Below, in pieces: positions 35,981-45,220 of a stretch of 64,000 bases of DNA. The DNA comes from Clostridium sp. AT4 (GTDB lineage: Bacteria > Bacillota > Clostridia > Lachnospirales > Lachnospiraceae). The stretch spans positions 17,347 through 81,346 of the forward strand of contig NZ_LN999827.1 of assembly GCF_001517625.2 (NCBI RefSeq), in the 5' to 3' direction. How positions within the stretch are numbered: position 1 is the stretch's first letter; every line of letters starts with the position of its first letter. Position numbers and translations under genes: made by a program. Under the pieces are notes generated by a model, which saw nothing but the letters and a program-made list of their open reading frames with translations, was not told the DNA's origin and searched no databases.

Positions 35981-36568
35981 TTAATCCAGCTGTATCCGGA
36001 CTCCGCCAAGGAGCTTTACGTCTTCCTCCTGATGGGTTGTGATCAGGAGGAAGCGGTTCCGGCGGTTTTCCAGAATATAGCGGATCACCTCCAGTTTAAG
36101 GGCCTCATCAAGCCCGGTAAAGGGTTCGTCCATTACAAGCATATGGGAAGGCGCAAGAACGGCCCGCAGGATGGCGGTGCGCCGCTTCATCCCTCCGCTC
36201 AAGGTGGACACGGGGCGGGTAAGGCATTCTTTAGGAAGTAAGCAGGTCATGGCCTGGGCCAGTTTTTCTTCCTTCCATTTTTCTTTTAATGCCATCTGCA
36301 CATTTTCCATAGGGGAAAAGGAAGGACAGAGACGATCCTCCTGAAAAACTGCAGAAATCCTCAAAGGCCACCTAGGCCCATCCTGAGTAAAAATCCTTCC
36401 GCTGTCAGCCGTTTCAAGCCCCATGAGGATCCGAAGAAAGGTTGTTTTTCCTGAGCCTGAGGGCGACATCAGGCAATAACAGGCATCCTGCTCCAGCGTC
36501 AGGCTCAGATCCCGAAGGACCTGCAGTTCTCCGTATTTTTTAGAAAGATGCTCGATGCAAAGCTTCAT
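35981..36568 (-). CDS. ABC transporter ATPase (nitrate/sulfonate/taurine type), short
   Basis: 195-residue ATPase; usual SsuB/TauB-like proteins have about 240-260. Walker A SPSGSGKTT, signature LSGGMKRRT, Walker B LVMDEPFTGLD and the H-loop TTHQEED are present, and the protein ends about 15 residues later, so it lacks the usual C-terminal part but not catalytic residues. It converges on cotJC and is the last gene of a binding protein-permease-ATPase operon. Confidence 0.88.
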   Translation of the reverse strand: MKLCIEHLSKKYGELQVLRDLSLTLEQDACYCLMSPSGSGKTTFLRILMGLETADSGRIFTQDGPRWPLRISAVFQEDRLCPSFSPMENVQMALKEKWKEEKLAQAMTCLLPKECLTRPVSTLSGGMKRRTAILRAVLAPSHMLVMDEPFTGLDEALKLEVIRYILENRRNRFLLITTHQEEDVKLLGGVRIQLD

Positions 36569-36580
36569 ACAACCTCCTCA

Positions 36581-37327
36581 TCAGTGGCGTACCCGCATAA
36601 GCAGGCTCAGAAAAAAGCGCTCAAAGACAGCGCTGATCACAATAATGGCAAAGGTCCAGGCAAACAGGCCCGCTGTATCCAGATAGAGCTTGGAATAGTA
36701 GAGCTGCTCTCCGATCGACGCCTGAGGTATGCCGATCACCTCTGCCGCAACTCCTGATTTCCAGCTCATCCCAAGAGCCGTACGGCAGCTGCTTAAAAGA
36801 TAGGGGTGAACGGCCGGAATATATATATATCGAAGGCGTTTGAAAAAGGAAAACGAAAAAACTCGGCTCATTTCCAAAAGCTCCCTGTCCGTATGTTCCA
36901 GACCGGTCAGCGTTCCCGTATAGATCATAGGGATCACAACCAGAAATGAAATAAACACGGACAGGCCGTCAGAGCCGATCCAGATCAGTGCCAGGATCAC
37001 AAAGGAGGCCACGGGAACGGAACGGATCAGCAGCATGGGAGGTTCCAGAGGATCCTTTACAAAGGAACAGGCGTAACTGGCCCACCCCAGGAGAATCCCC
37101 AGAACAAAAGCCATGAGAAAGCCGGCGCTGATCTTAAAAAACGAATGAAGCAGCGTCTGCCAGAAGGAAACTTCCGGTAAAAGCTGCCAAAGGGCCCCAA
37201 GCATATCGAAGGGCCCCACAAAAATCACATCATTCTGGATGGCTAAGTGGGCGGCCTGCCAGAGAACCGCCCAGAAAAGCCATATCATATATGTTTTTAA
37301 ACGCGAAGATATTTTCATGTTTTTCAT
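36581..37327 (-). CDS. ABC transporter permease (SsuC/TauC type)
   Basis: 248 residues, about six transmembrane helices, with the EAA-type loop LEMSRVFSFSFFKRLRYIYI, slightly unusual for its Ser/Phe richness. The ATG shares a base with the binding-protein stop (TAATG) and no independent ribosome site is visible, so translation is likely coupled. Confidence 0.88.
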   Translation of the reverse strand: MKNMKISSRLKTYMIWLFWAVLWQAAHLAIQNDVIFVGPFDMLGALWQLLPEVSFWQTLLHSFFKISAGFLMAFVLGILLGWASYACSFVKDPLEPPMLLIRSVPVASFVILALIWIGSDGLSVFISFLVVIPMIYTGTLTGLEHTDRELLEMSRVFSFSFFKRLRYIYIPAVHPYLLSSCRTALGMSWKSGVAAEVIGIPQASIGEQLYYSKLYLDTAGLFAWTFAIIVISAVFERFFLSLLMRVRH

Positions 37328-38454
37328 TATGGCAGATAGTAGAAGTCATCTCCGGGAAGCGTTCCGCCGATGGACTTGGCATCCTGTCCGGAAAGCACCT
37401 CCAGATAGCCGGAAAGGGCCTGTTTCATTTCTTCACCGGTAATGCATACAATATTGCAGAGAGGCATCGCTTTCTGGGCCATAGCAGCCTTTTCTACGAT
37501 CCCAATATCAGCTACCAGCTGTGCGGCCTTTTCAGGCTCAGCAGATGTATACTCCGCAGATTCTGCATGATCCTTTAAAAACTGCTCCACAGCAGCCTCA
37601 TGCTCCTCTAAAAATCCGGTGCGGACAATGGTAACTCCCGTAACCATGCGGCTCTTTCCTTCCTTATTTAAAAGATCCCACTGCTCGGTCAGATCCATCA
37701 CTGTTTTCAGCTCCGGATTCTGCATACAGGCCGCTGAAGCAAAGGGCTGAGGGAGCACGCCGATGGCAGACGGATCTTCCTTTAATATAGAAGCAACCTC
37801 TGCAGCCTCGGATTTAAACTCCATGGTTACATCCCCGGAGCCAAGGCCGTTTTCAGCCAGAAGATAATTCATGGCAAATTCCGGCGTGGTTCCTTTTCCT
37901 GTCATATATACGGTTTTACCCTTCAAATCTTCCATTGTGGAAATGGAATCATCCGAAGCCACTACATACAAAACTCCCAGTGTATTGATATCAATGACCT
38001 TTACCTGCCCCTGCGTCTTATTGTAAAGCACGCTGGCTACATTGGCAGGCACCAGCGCAATATCCAGGCTTCCGTTTGCAATATTTCCTACCAGCTCATC
38101 TGCCTTCCCTGCCATGGTAAATTCATATGTATTGGCAGTTTCTCCGTTTTTGGCAGTTTCCATCAGATAGGCCAGTCCCATAGAGGTAGGTCCCTTTAAG
38201 GAGCCCACACGGACAGCGGCTGCGCCGGAACCTTCCTTCTCCTCTTCTGAAACCGCCTCAGATCCGGTCTCTGCCCCGGTACTTTCTGCCTCAGTGGATT
38301 CTGCCTCTGAATGTTCCGTTTCCTCTGGAACCTCCTGAGAAGCTGCCTTGGAAGAAGCGGAAGGAGCCGCGTTATCGCCGGATGCGCCGCAGCCGGTTAC
38401 AGCGAAGGCTGCTGCAGTTAAGAGTGCAGTCAATACAGAAATTTGTTTTTTCAC
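37327..38454 (-). CDS. ABC transporter substrate-binding lipoprotein (NMT1/SsuA-like)
   Basis: 375 residues from a GTG start at 38454 that follows AGAGGAG by eight bases. The signal peptide ends in lipobox VTGC. A long Ser/Glu-rich linker (residues about 28-78) precedes the periplasmic-binding fold (VRVGSLKGPTSMGLA, LVPANVASVLYNK, KTVYMTGKGTTPEFAM). Possible substrates are aliphatic sulfonates, pyrimidine or thiamin precursors; the sequence does not decide. The ATG at 38490 upstream gives no signal peptide at the N-terminus. A 7-bp hairpin GGCATCC-AGA-GGGTGCC lies in the leader. Confidence 0.85.
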   Translation of the reverse strand: MKKQISVLTALLTAAAFAVTGCGASGDNAAPSASSKAASQEVPEETEHSEAESTEAESTGAETGSEAVSEEEKEGSGAAAVRVGSLKGPTSMGLAYLMETAKNGETANTYEFTMAGKADELVGNIANGSLDIALVPANVASVLYNKTQGQVKVIDINTLGVLYVVASDDSISTMEDLKGKTVYMTGKGTTPEFAMNYLLAENGLGSGDVTMEFKSEAAEVASILKEDPSAIGVLPQPFASAACMQNPELKTVMDLTEQWDLLNKEGKSRMVTGVTIVRTGFLEEHEAAVEQFLKDHAESAEYTSAEPEKAAQLVADIGIVEKAAMAQKAMPLCNIVCITGEEMKQALSGYLEVLSGQDAKSIGGTLPGDDFYYLP

Positions 38455-38579
38455 AGTACATTCTCCTCTCCGGCACCCTCTGGATGCCATCCCTTACTAT
38501 AGCACATTTTTTCCTGTTTTTCCATCCTCACCGCCGGAAAAACAGAATCGACCCCAGCGTTCGAACAGCTCAAATCCAT

Positions 38580-38617
38580 AAAAACGGACGGCCCTCAACG
38601 GGATTCCGTCCGTTTTT
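38580..38617. terminator. Terminator of cstA
   Basis: Perfect 12-bp stem AAAAACGGACGG / CCGTCCGTTTTT with a 14-nt loop, T runs on both sides. Confidence 0.9.
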
Positions 38618-38654
38618 CTTATTTTCTTAAATACTCATTTTTCCCCTGGATCAT

Positions 38655-40382
38655 TTATGCGCCTGCCTGAATACCGGTCTTTCCCACGCTCTTTTCCCGA
38701 ACCTCCTTTTTCCGAAACAGCTCACGACCGGAGGTATACACGATGATCACACCGAGAACCATTAAAAGAGCGGCAATGATCAGCTGCAGTCCCTCTACCA
38801 TAAATACGGCGCTTCCTGCGCCAAAAGCATGAACAAGTGCAATGGAACGCTCAATTAAAGCGGTAAAGGTAACGCAGAGCATGATAATAAGCGGAGGGAA
38901 CAGCGTTCTGTTTTCTCTGCCCGTAACCTTTAAAAAGACGCACAGAGTAATGAGAACCAGAGCACTCAAAAGCTGATTGGCGCTTCCAAAAAGAGGCCAG
39001 ATATTGGAATATCCGATTTTTGTCAGGATAAAGCCGCAGGCTAATGTGATCATAGTTGCAAAATATTTATTGCATACCACCTGCCTCCAGTGCTCCGCCT
39101 GTTCCATATCATCTGTACTGAACAGCTCCTGAAAGGACATACGGCCGATTCTTGCAACGGAATCAAGGCTTGTAAGAGCCAGAGCTGATACACACATGGT
39201 CATAAAGCACTGGGCTGCATACATAGGAATTCCAAACATTTCCAGAAATCCTGCCACACCGGCTGAAAAGATCTGGAAGGGAGTACCCACAGCAGGCGTT
39301 CCGTCTGCTCCTGCAGCAGCGCCTGCCACACACAGGGCCAAAACTGCCAGAAGACTTTCCAGAACCATTGCTCCATATCCCACTTTCAGCATATCCTTTT
39401 CATTGGAAATGGTCTTGGATGAAGTTCCTGATGATACCAGGCTGTGAAATCCGGATACAGCTCCGCAGGCTACCGTAACAAACAGAATAGGAAACATATC
39501 TCCCATGGATGCATTTTTAAAGCCTGTGTATACAGGGAGGTTCATGGACGGATGCGCCACTGCCAGACCCGCCGCAGCACCAATGATCATGCCGGCAAAC
39601 ATAAAGGTTGTCATATAATCCCTGGGCTGCATCAGAAGCCACATAGGAAGCACGGCTGCCATGAAGATATATGCAAAGGTCAGATAGGACCAGGTATCCT
39701 TTCCTGCTGCCAGCGGAAATGCCATTCCAATCCCAAGAGCAGCCGCCGTACAGGCCAGTCCCGCTGCCGTTTTCTTCCAGCCCTTTAACTGTAGTTTTTT
39801 CTGGATCACTCCAAATATCATCGCAAATACAATAAACAGAAGGGAAATACTTCCTGCCGCTCCATTGGTCTGTGCGGCCGGAGAAAGAACTGCCGCTCCG
39901 TCAGCCATGGTATATGCGTTAAACGTACCTGCCACCATATCTGCAAAAGCTGCGATTACGATCAGGGTAAAGAGCCAGCAAAATAAAAGAAACAGTTTTC
40001 TCCCTGTCTTTCCAATATACCGCTCGATCAGAAGCCCCATGGACTTTCCTTCATTCTTTACACTGGCATACAGTGCTCCGAAATCCGTAACTGCTCCAAA
40101 GAAAATGCCTCCCAGGATCACCCACAAAAGCACGGGCAGCCATCCAAAAGCAGCGGCCTGGATCGCTCCGGTCACAGGGCCGGCCCCCGCAATGGATGAA
40201 AACTGGTGGGCGAATACCGTCCATCCGTCTGTAGGCACATAATCCTGTCCGTCTTCCAGTGCACAGGCAGGCGTTTTGGCCTTGGGATCTATGCCCCATT
40301 TTTCTGCCAGCCACCGGCCATACAGGGTATATCCCGCCAAAAGACATACCGCTGCAATCATTACAATTACAAGTGTGTTCAT
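38655..40382 (-). CDS. cstA: Carbon starvation protein CstA family (peptide/pyruvate transporter)
   Basis: 575-residue integral membrane protein with about 15 helices; the typical CstA opening CLLAGYTLYGRWLAEKWG, then HQFSSIAGAGPVTGAI and GVIFGA-like Gly-rich segments. Family members import peptides or pyruvate during starvation. AAGGAAGGAG precedes ATG 40382, with its own promoter upstream. In this peptide-rich window a role in amino-acid uptake is plausible but not proven. Confidence 0.92.
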   Translation of the reverse strand: MNTLVIVMIAAVCLLAGYTLYGRWLAEKWGIDPKAKTPACALEDGQDYVPTDGWTVFAHQFSSIAGAGPVTGAIQAAAFGWLPVLLWVILGGIFFGAVTDFGALYASVKNEGKSMGLLIERYIGKTGRKLFLLFCWLFTLIVIAAFADMVAGTFNAYTMADGAAVLSPAAQTNGAAGSISLLFIVFAMIFGVIQKKLQLKGWKKTAAGLACTAAALGIGMAFPLAAGKDTWSYLTFAYIFMAAVLPMWLLMQPRDYMTTFMFAGMIIGAAAGLAVAHPSMNLPVYTGFKNASMGDMFPILFVTVACGAVSGFHSLVSSGTSSKTISNEKDMLKVGYGAMVLESLLAVLALCVAGAAAGADGTPAVGTPFQIFSAGVAGFLEMFGIPMYAAQCFMTMCVSALALTSLDSVARIGRMSFQELFSTDDMEQAEHWRQVVCNKYFATMITLACGFILTKIGYSNIWPLFGSANQLLSALVLITLCVFLKVTGRENRTLFPPLIIMLCVTFTALIERSIALVHAFGAGSAVFMVEGLQLIIAALLMVLGVIIVYTSGRELFRKKEVREKSVGKTGIQAGA

Positions 40383-40414
40383 ACTCTTATCTCCTTCCTT
40401 CTGGAATAACTGTC

Positions 40415-40442
40415 ATTATAATCCCTTTTATTCGGAAGTCAA
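40415..40442 (-). promoter_or_regulatory. Promoter of cstA
   Basis: TTGACT (40437-40442), 16-bp spacer, TATAAT (40415-40420) on the minus strand, about 33 bp before the start codon. Confidence 0.8.
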
Positions 40443-40486
40443 TCAGATAGAACATACCGTATTTTCATATTTTTTATTCTTTCAGG

Positions 40487-40930
40487 TTATGTTTGTGCCA
40501 TAATCTCATAACTGCCAGACATATTTCCGCCAGACCGGAAATACCATTCCAGCCCCAGGCTGGCTGCCATGGCGCGGTCCACACCGCCCATCTGCCGCCG
40601 GTCCAGGTGCCCTATGTATTCCTTTAAGCGGCTGCGGTCAATGGTGCGGATCTGCTCTGTAAGCACCGTAGAATCCTGTTTTAATCCGCACAATGTCTTA
40701 TCCAGGCTTACATGGGTAGGAATCACCGCCTTGGTGGTCCGGCTGGTAATGGCAGCTACGATCACCGTCGGGCTGTGGCGGTTTCCCGTGTCATTCTGGA
40801 TGACTAAAACAGGCCGGATCCCTCCCTGCTCCGATCCCTTGACCGGTGAAAGGTCTGCATAAAAGAGGTCTCCCCGGATCACCGGGCGGTACGTCTGTCT
40901 ATTTCCATTCCAGTCTGAATTTCGTTCCAT
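40487..40930 (-). CDS. MazF/PemK-family mRNA interferase
   Basis: 147 residues; the MazF core is clear: [52 protein letters not shown]. Such proteins cut single-stranded RNA at short motifs. ATG 40930 follows AAGGAG by seven bases. The extra 25 residues after the usual end ([12 protein letters not shown]...) extend the C-terminus beyond Bacillus NdoA (116 residues). No antitoxin gene lies directly upstream or downstream. Confidence 0.88.
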   Translation of the reverse strand: MERNSDWNGNRQTYRPVIRGDLFYADLSPVKGSEQGGIRPVLVIQNDTGNRHSPTVIVAAITSRTTKAVIPTHVSLDKTLCGLKQDSTVLTEQIRTIDRSRLKEYIGHLDRRQMGGVDRAMAASLGLEWYFRSGGNMSGSYEIMAQT

Positions 40931-41029
40931 GGCTTGTCTCCTTATTTTGAGTTTCATCACTTCATTCATACACTCATAGGATTCCCAATTCCGGAGATTT
41001 CAAACATTTCCTGAAAAAAACATGAAAAA

Positions 41030-41052
41030 GCCCCATCCTCAGAGGACAGGGC
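41030..41052 (-). terminator. Terminator of the carrier-protein cluster
   Basis: Minus strand GCCCTGTCC-TCTGA-GGATGGGGC followed by TTTTTC, just after the ligase stop codon. Confidence 0.85.
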
Positions 41053-41080
41053 CATTCATTTTCCTTTATTCTGTTTTGCT

Positions 41081-42562
41081 TTAAAACCGCTTGATTTTTC
41101 CTGCGGCTGTCCGTTCAAAAGGCACTCCTCTCACGATCAGCCTGGCAATGCGCTTATAGACAGGCATAGACCCATTCAGGCGGTCAACCAGCTCCTGAAG
41201 AAGCAGCTCTGGCTCTGTAATCGTATGCTTTTCCATATATTCCGGATCCGGGAAGATCTCTGCCTCGATGACCTTCTCATGCTCGCGCACCAGAATCTCT
41301 TTTACCAGATCATTGCGTCCCAGCTCATTTTCCAGCTCCTCAGGAGATACATTTTCTCCATTTGCAAGGATGATCAGGTTCTTTCTGCGGCCGGTAAGGA
41401 ATACAAAACGATCCTCGTCCACATAGCCTAAGTCTCCTGTCTTTAACCAGCCGTCCTCCAGAGCGGCAGCCGTTTCCTCAGGCATCTTGTAATATCCCTG
41501 CATCACGCTGCTTCCCCGTACCCAGAGCTCGTAATCCACGGTCTTTGCCTCGCAGTTTGGCAGAAGTTTTCCTACGGATCCGATCTTATTTTCCCACTCC
41601 AGATTGGTGCTAATCACAGGAGAACACTCCGTCATGCCGTATCCCTGAAGAATGGTGATGCCAAACTCCTTAAAAAGACGGATACAGTCCGGATCGAGGT
41701 AAGCGCCTCCGCTGCAGATGGTCTTAAGCTTTCCGCCGAATATGGCCGCTGCAGCCTGTTCCTTTGGAACAGACGGATCGATCTCCTTTAATTTTCCTGC
41801 CAGCGATTCGATGATCATAGGCACCAAAAGCACGATTTCCGGCTGGAACAGCTTTAAATTTCTCTGGAACCGCATGATCGAATCATTGATGCAGATGATC
41901 ATTCCAATGGAAATGCCCTTTATAATGTCCATGGTCAGACAGTACACATGGTTAATGGGAAGAACGGTCAGGGATACGGTTCCCTGAGGGATCTTCATAT
42001 CCAGACACAGGGCATTGTCCGCCAGATTCCGGTGGGTCAGCATAACGCCCTTGCTCTTTCCTGTGGTTCCTGAGGTAAAAAGAATGGTACACAGATCCTC
42101 CGGTTTTACCTCACAGTGAAATTCTCCCCGGTATGCCTCTAAAAGCTCGGGCAGAGACTGGATGGAAAGAAACTCACGGATCTTTGGACAGGAAGAAGCG
42201 GCCGCCTCTGCCACATCCATCCTCACCTCATCAAACACCAGCATTTCCACATCTGCCCGGTTTAGGAGCTCACAGACTGCCTCTGCAGGAAGCTGTACAT
42301 CAATGGGAACTGCCACACTTTTACTATTTGCTGCGCCAAAATATGAAGTGATCCATCCATAGCTGGTAGGGCCGATGACAGCAATATGCTTTCCTCTCAT
42401 CCCCTTTTCTTCCAGCATACGGCCAAAGGCCATGGTATCCCTGGGCAGATCTTCATAGGTCTTTTCCTCAAGCTCCCGCTTTACTTTATAGCGGAACGCG
42501 GTCTGGCTGCCGTAAGAATCAGCCGCCCGGCTTATGATCTCCTGTAATGTATTTGCTTCCAT
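41081..42562 (-). CDS. AMP-forming acyl/aminoacyl ligase (ANL superfamily)
   Basis: Adenylates a carboxylic acid and should load it on CoA or the carrier protein encoded next to it. 493 residues, compact for the family. Motifs are ILFTSGTTGKSKGVMLTHRN (P-loop), GYGMTECSP, LKTGDLGYVD and the C-terminal catalytic Lys in TAAGKIKRF. The sequence resembles long-chain acyl-CoA synthetases more than NRPS adenylation domains, so a fatty or small aromatic acid is plausible. It is the last gene of a five-gene cluster with a carrier protein, condensation domain, hydrolase and phosphopantetheinyl transferase. Confidence 0.88.
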   Translation of the reverse strand: MEANTLQEIISRAADSYGSQTAFRYKVKRELEEKTYEDLPRDTMAFGRMLEEKGMRGKHIAVIGPTSYGWITSYFGAANSKSVAVPIDVQLPAEAVCELLNRADVEMLVFDEVRMDVAEAAASSCPKIREFLSIQSLPELLEAYRGEFHCEVKPEDLCTILFTSGTTGKSKGVMLTHRNLADNALCLDMKIPQGTVSLTVLPINHVYCLTMDIIKGISIGMIICINDSIMRFQRNLKLFQPEIVLLVPMIIESLAGKLKEIDPSVPKEQAAAAIFGGKLKTICSGGAYLDPDCIRLFKEFGITILQGYGMTECSPVISTNLEWENKIGSVGKLLPNCEAKTVDYELWVRGSSVMQGYYKMPEETAAALEDGWLKTGDLGYVDEDRFVFLTGRRKNLIILANGENVSPEELENELGRNDLVKEILVREHEKVIEAEIFPDPEYMEKHTITEPELLLQELVDRLNGSMPVYKRIARLIVRGVPFERTAAGKIKRF

Positions 42563-42595
42563 TCCTTCTCCTTCCTCTTTCCCGCCTCAGACAGC

Positions 42596-42820
42596 CTACT
42601 GCAGGGACTGGATATACTCCATGGCGTCCTTTACTGTCTTTACATTGACCACTTCCCGCTCGTCCACTTCAACGTCCCAGTGCTCCTCGATCTCTCCGAC
42701 CATACTCATAAAATCATAGGAATTAAAGCCCAAGTCCTCCACAAAACGAGAATCCTCCCGGATTTCTCCCGGTTCTACATCTACATACTCACAGATCATC
42801 TCTTTTAACTCTTCAAACAT
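42596..42820 (-). CDS. Freestanding acyl/peptidyl carrier protein
   Basis: 74 residues, very acidic, all-helical; DSRFVEDLGFNSYDFM carries the phosphopantetheine attachment Ser34. The usual DSL motif is replaced by NSY, a divergent recognition sequence. ATG 42820 has GGGAG nine bases upstream; the upstream ATG (42853) overlaps the condensation gene end. It should be modified by the phosphopantetheinyl transferase of the same operon. Confidence 0.9.
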   Translation of the reverse strand: MFEELKEMICEYVDVEPGEIREDSRFVEDLGFNSYDFMSMVGEIEEHWDVEVDEREVVNVKTVKDAMEYIQSLQ

Positions 42821-42839
42821 ATCCTTTTTCTCCCTCTTT

Positions 42840-44255
42840 TTATACCATGTCAATAATCTCTCCTACCGTCCTGCTGCAGTCCTCCACACCTCTGAAAATG
42901 ATCCTGCACAGATAGTAGTATACCTCTTCCAGTTTCTGGGGCGTCACAATACCGGTCTGGTACTCAAAGCAGAAATCCAAACCATCGTCCAGAGCGCGGT
43001 GGCTCACAGTCAGATACAGCGGCTGTCCTGCCACACCATTGGAGTAACGGGCTGTATCATAGCGGATCCCGCCCATCTTATCAAGGCCCGGCCCCTCATA
43101 TTTCATAGCCAGAGGCTGATAGGTCAGAGCCAGGGGCTCATAGGTCAGGCCGTCTTCCAGGTTATAAAATTTCTTTCTGTAATTAAAATACTCCGTAGGG
43201 CTGTAGCTTGCGTGCCGGAAATACTGATTCTGTGTATCCCGGATGATCTCCATTCCCTCTAAGAAGGTCTTGTCCCGTGAAATAATGGTTCTAAAGGGGA
43301 AGCAGTGGATCCTGGTACCGCCGCATCGCTTCTCGGTCAGAGTGGCCCTTCTTGCAATAGTGGTCGTAAGAGAAACATCCTCATTTCCGTTCTGCTTCTG
43401 AAGATAGGTCCTAAGGCCCATGAGCAGAAGGCAGGTCATGGAGATCCTGTGTTCCTCACAGAACGTTAAAAGCCGTTCCGACGGCTCCGGTTCCAGCCGG
43501 AAAGTGGTAATATTGGCTGATACATCCTCCGGAATGGTGCGGGCCGCCCTCTGATCCGGGTTGCCGGAAGCCTTTCTCTGCTGTTCAAGAAGCCCTGGAC
43601 CGTAGATGCTGTTAAAGATCGGCTCCGATGTGCCGATCAGCTTTTCAAAAAATTCCCGGTCTCTCTGGCTGGATGTACTTCCCGCCTCATAAGCCAGATC
43701 CTTTTCCAGCTGCTTTATGTAAGAGGTCATGGCCTTTGGATAAGCAATCACCTCGTCTCCAAACATCTTATGGCTGTAGATTTCAATGATATCCCTGTAA
43801 AACAGGATCAGGGACTGGGCGTCCATGGTCATGTGGTCTACGCACACATAGGTTCCCTGAAAGCCGTTTGGAAGGCGGATCATCACAATGCGGTGCATGG
43901 GAGAATCGTAACGCTCAAAGGGAAGCTCGGTCCACTCCCTCATCTTCGCCTCTGCGTCCTCCATTTTCCATCCGCAAAAGTCAAAGTGTCCGATCTCAGA
44001 GTGATCCTCCTTTACCACATACTGGTACTCTTTTCCCTCTTTTTTGTCATGGGCAAAACGGATCCGCATTCCCTCGCAGCGGGAAATCGCTTCCTTAATG
44101 CTCTCCCGCAGCACCTCCCAGTCCAGATCGATCTCAATAGTCAGGCTGGAGCCGATATTTAATACCTGCTTTTTGGGACAGTATTTCAGACAGTAAAAAT
44201 GCAGCTTCTGCGCCTCGGTCAGCGGATATACCTTACAGCCCCTTCTCGTTTTCAT
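42840..44255 (-). CDS. Freestanding NRPS-type condensation domain protein
   Basis: 471 residues of the chloramphenicol-acetyltransferase-like condensation fold. The HHxxxDG motif appears as DHMTMDA (residues 140-146): catalytic His141 and Asp145 are kept, the first His is Asp and the Gly is Ala. It would join an acyl group on the carrier to an amine or alcohol. Other C-domain features: PLTEAQ near the N-terminus, FPFRTII, and VSHRALDDGLDF near the C-terminus. It has no fused adenylation or carrier domain. The ATG overlaps the hydrolase stop by 4 bp. Confidence 0.85.
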   Translation of the reverse strand: MKTRRGCKVYPLTEAQKLHFYCLKYCPKKQVLNIGSSLTIEIDLDWEVLRESIKEAISRCEGMRIRFAHDKKEGKEYQYVVKEDHSEIGHFDFCGWKMEDAEAKMREWTELPFERYDSPMHRIVMIRLPNGFQGTYVCVDHMTMDAQSLILFYRDIIEIYSHKMFGDEVIAYPKAMTSYIKQLEKDLAYEAGSTSSQRDREFFEKLIGTSEPIFNSIYGPGLLEQQRKASGNPDQRAARTIPEDVSANITTFRLEPEPSERLLTFCEEHRISMTCLLLMGLRTYLQKQNGNEDVSLTTTIARRATLTEKRCGGTRIHCFPFRTIISRDKTFLEGMEIIRDTQNQYFRHASYSPTEYFNYRKKFYNLEDGLTYEPLALTYQPLAMKYEGPGLDKMGGIRYDTARYSNGVAGQPLYLTVSHRALDDGLDFCFEYQTGIVTPQKLEEVYYYLCRIIFRGVEDCSRTVGEIIDMV

Positions 44256-45220
44256 TCCTCACATACCCCTTTCGTAAATGCACGTTCCATCAGTTTCCTT
44301 ACAGCCGCCTCATAAGCCGGACGATCCTTATAATATGCCTCTGCATGGGAAGCTCCCTCTATAATCAGAAGATCCTTTGGAGCAGCGCAGGCTTCGTAGA
44401 GCTCATGCACCATAGAGCAGGGCACAAAGGTATCCTTTGATCCGTGGATAAACAGCATGGGGATCTTAGACTTTTTTACCTCATCTCTGGCATTGCACTC
44501 ATCCAAGCCATATCCGGCTTCCTTTTTTGCCATCCGGTCGGACAGATCCATTAAGGGAAATGCCGGCATATGATAGGTTGTCTTAAGAACAGAGGTAAAT
44601 ACCTCTTTGGCAGAGGTAAAGGCGCAGTCGGAAACAGCCCCCTTTACCTGCGGCGGAAGCTCAAGTCCTACTGCCATATCCACCGTAGCGGCTCCCATGG
44701 AAATGCCCTGAAGCAGAAGCTCACAGTCCTCTCCCAGACGCCCTGCCATGTATTCCATCCATTTTTTTGCGTCCAGACGATCCAGACAGCCAAAACCGAT
44801 ATAGGTACCCTCGCTGTCTCCATGGGCTCTCTCATCCACCGTCAGGACGCCCAGCCCGCAGCCCATATAAAACCGGGCCAGGGACGGGTAATCATTCAGT
44901 CCCCGGCTGGTATAGCCATGAAAGCAGATCACGGCCCGTTTGGGATCCTTTCCCGGAAAGTATGTTCCATGAAGCTTTAAGCCATCCTCAGACTGTATGT
45001 ATACATTCTCATGGGGCTGGCTTAAAAACCACTGGCGGTTTTCCTCCATAAAGGGCAGATAGACGCTCCAGTCCGTACCTGCCATTTTCTGGGTCCGCTT
45101 ATTATCCGCCTTTCCCCGCATCAGCGTCCGGCGCAGAAAATAGCGCGCCAGCGCATACTCTCCCGCAGCAAGCAAAGCTGCCGCTCCGGCTCCCATTCCC
45201 AACATCCACTTTATTTTCAT
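44252..45220 (-). CDS. Membrane-anchored alpha/beta hydrolase
   Basis: 322 residues. N-terminal hydrophobic helix (about 5-27) probably anchors it, then an alpha/beta hydrolase: HGYTSRG oxyanion, nucleophile QGISMGAAT, Asp in HGSKDTFVP and His in GASHAEAY. This is a BAAT/prolyl-oligopeptidase-like family. In this operon it could act as a releasing thioesterase or modify the product at the membrane; the closest families are general S9/lipase-like hydrolases, so function is open. The ATG overlaps the phosphopantetheinyl transferase stop by 4 bp. Confidence 0.85.
   Translation of the reverse strand: MKIKWMLGMGAGAAALLAAGEYALARYFLRRTLMRGKADNKRTQKMAGTDWSVYLPFMEENRQWFLSQPHENVYIQSEDGLKLHGTYFPGKDPKRAVICFHGYTSRGLNDYPSLARFYMGCGLGVLTVDERAHGDSEGTYIGFGCLDRLDAKKWMEYMAGRLGEDCELLLQGISMGAATVDMAVGLELPPQVKGAVSDCAFTSAKEVFTSVLKTTYHMPAFPLMDLSDRMAKKEAGYGLDECNARDEVKKSKIPMLFIHGSKDTFVPCSMVHELYEACAAPKDLLIIEGASHAEAYYKDRPAYEAAVRKLMERAFTKGVCEE

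Noticed and set aside
38455..38579. TPP or other riboswitch before the NMT1-like binding protein
   Set aside because: No thi-box-like CTGAGA pattern or other known core was found; only a 7-bp hairpin is present.
40931..41029. Antitoxin gene partner of mazF
   Set aside because: Open frames there are very short and lack a ribosome site; one is only an extension of mazF.
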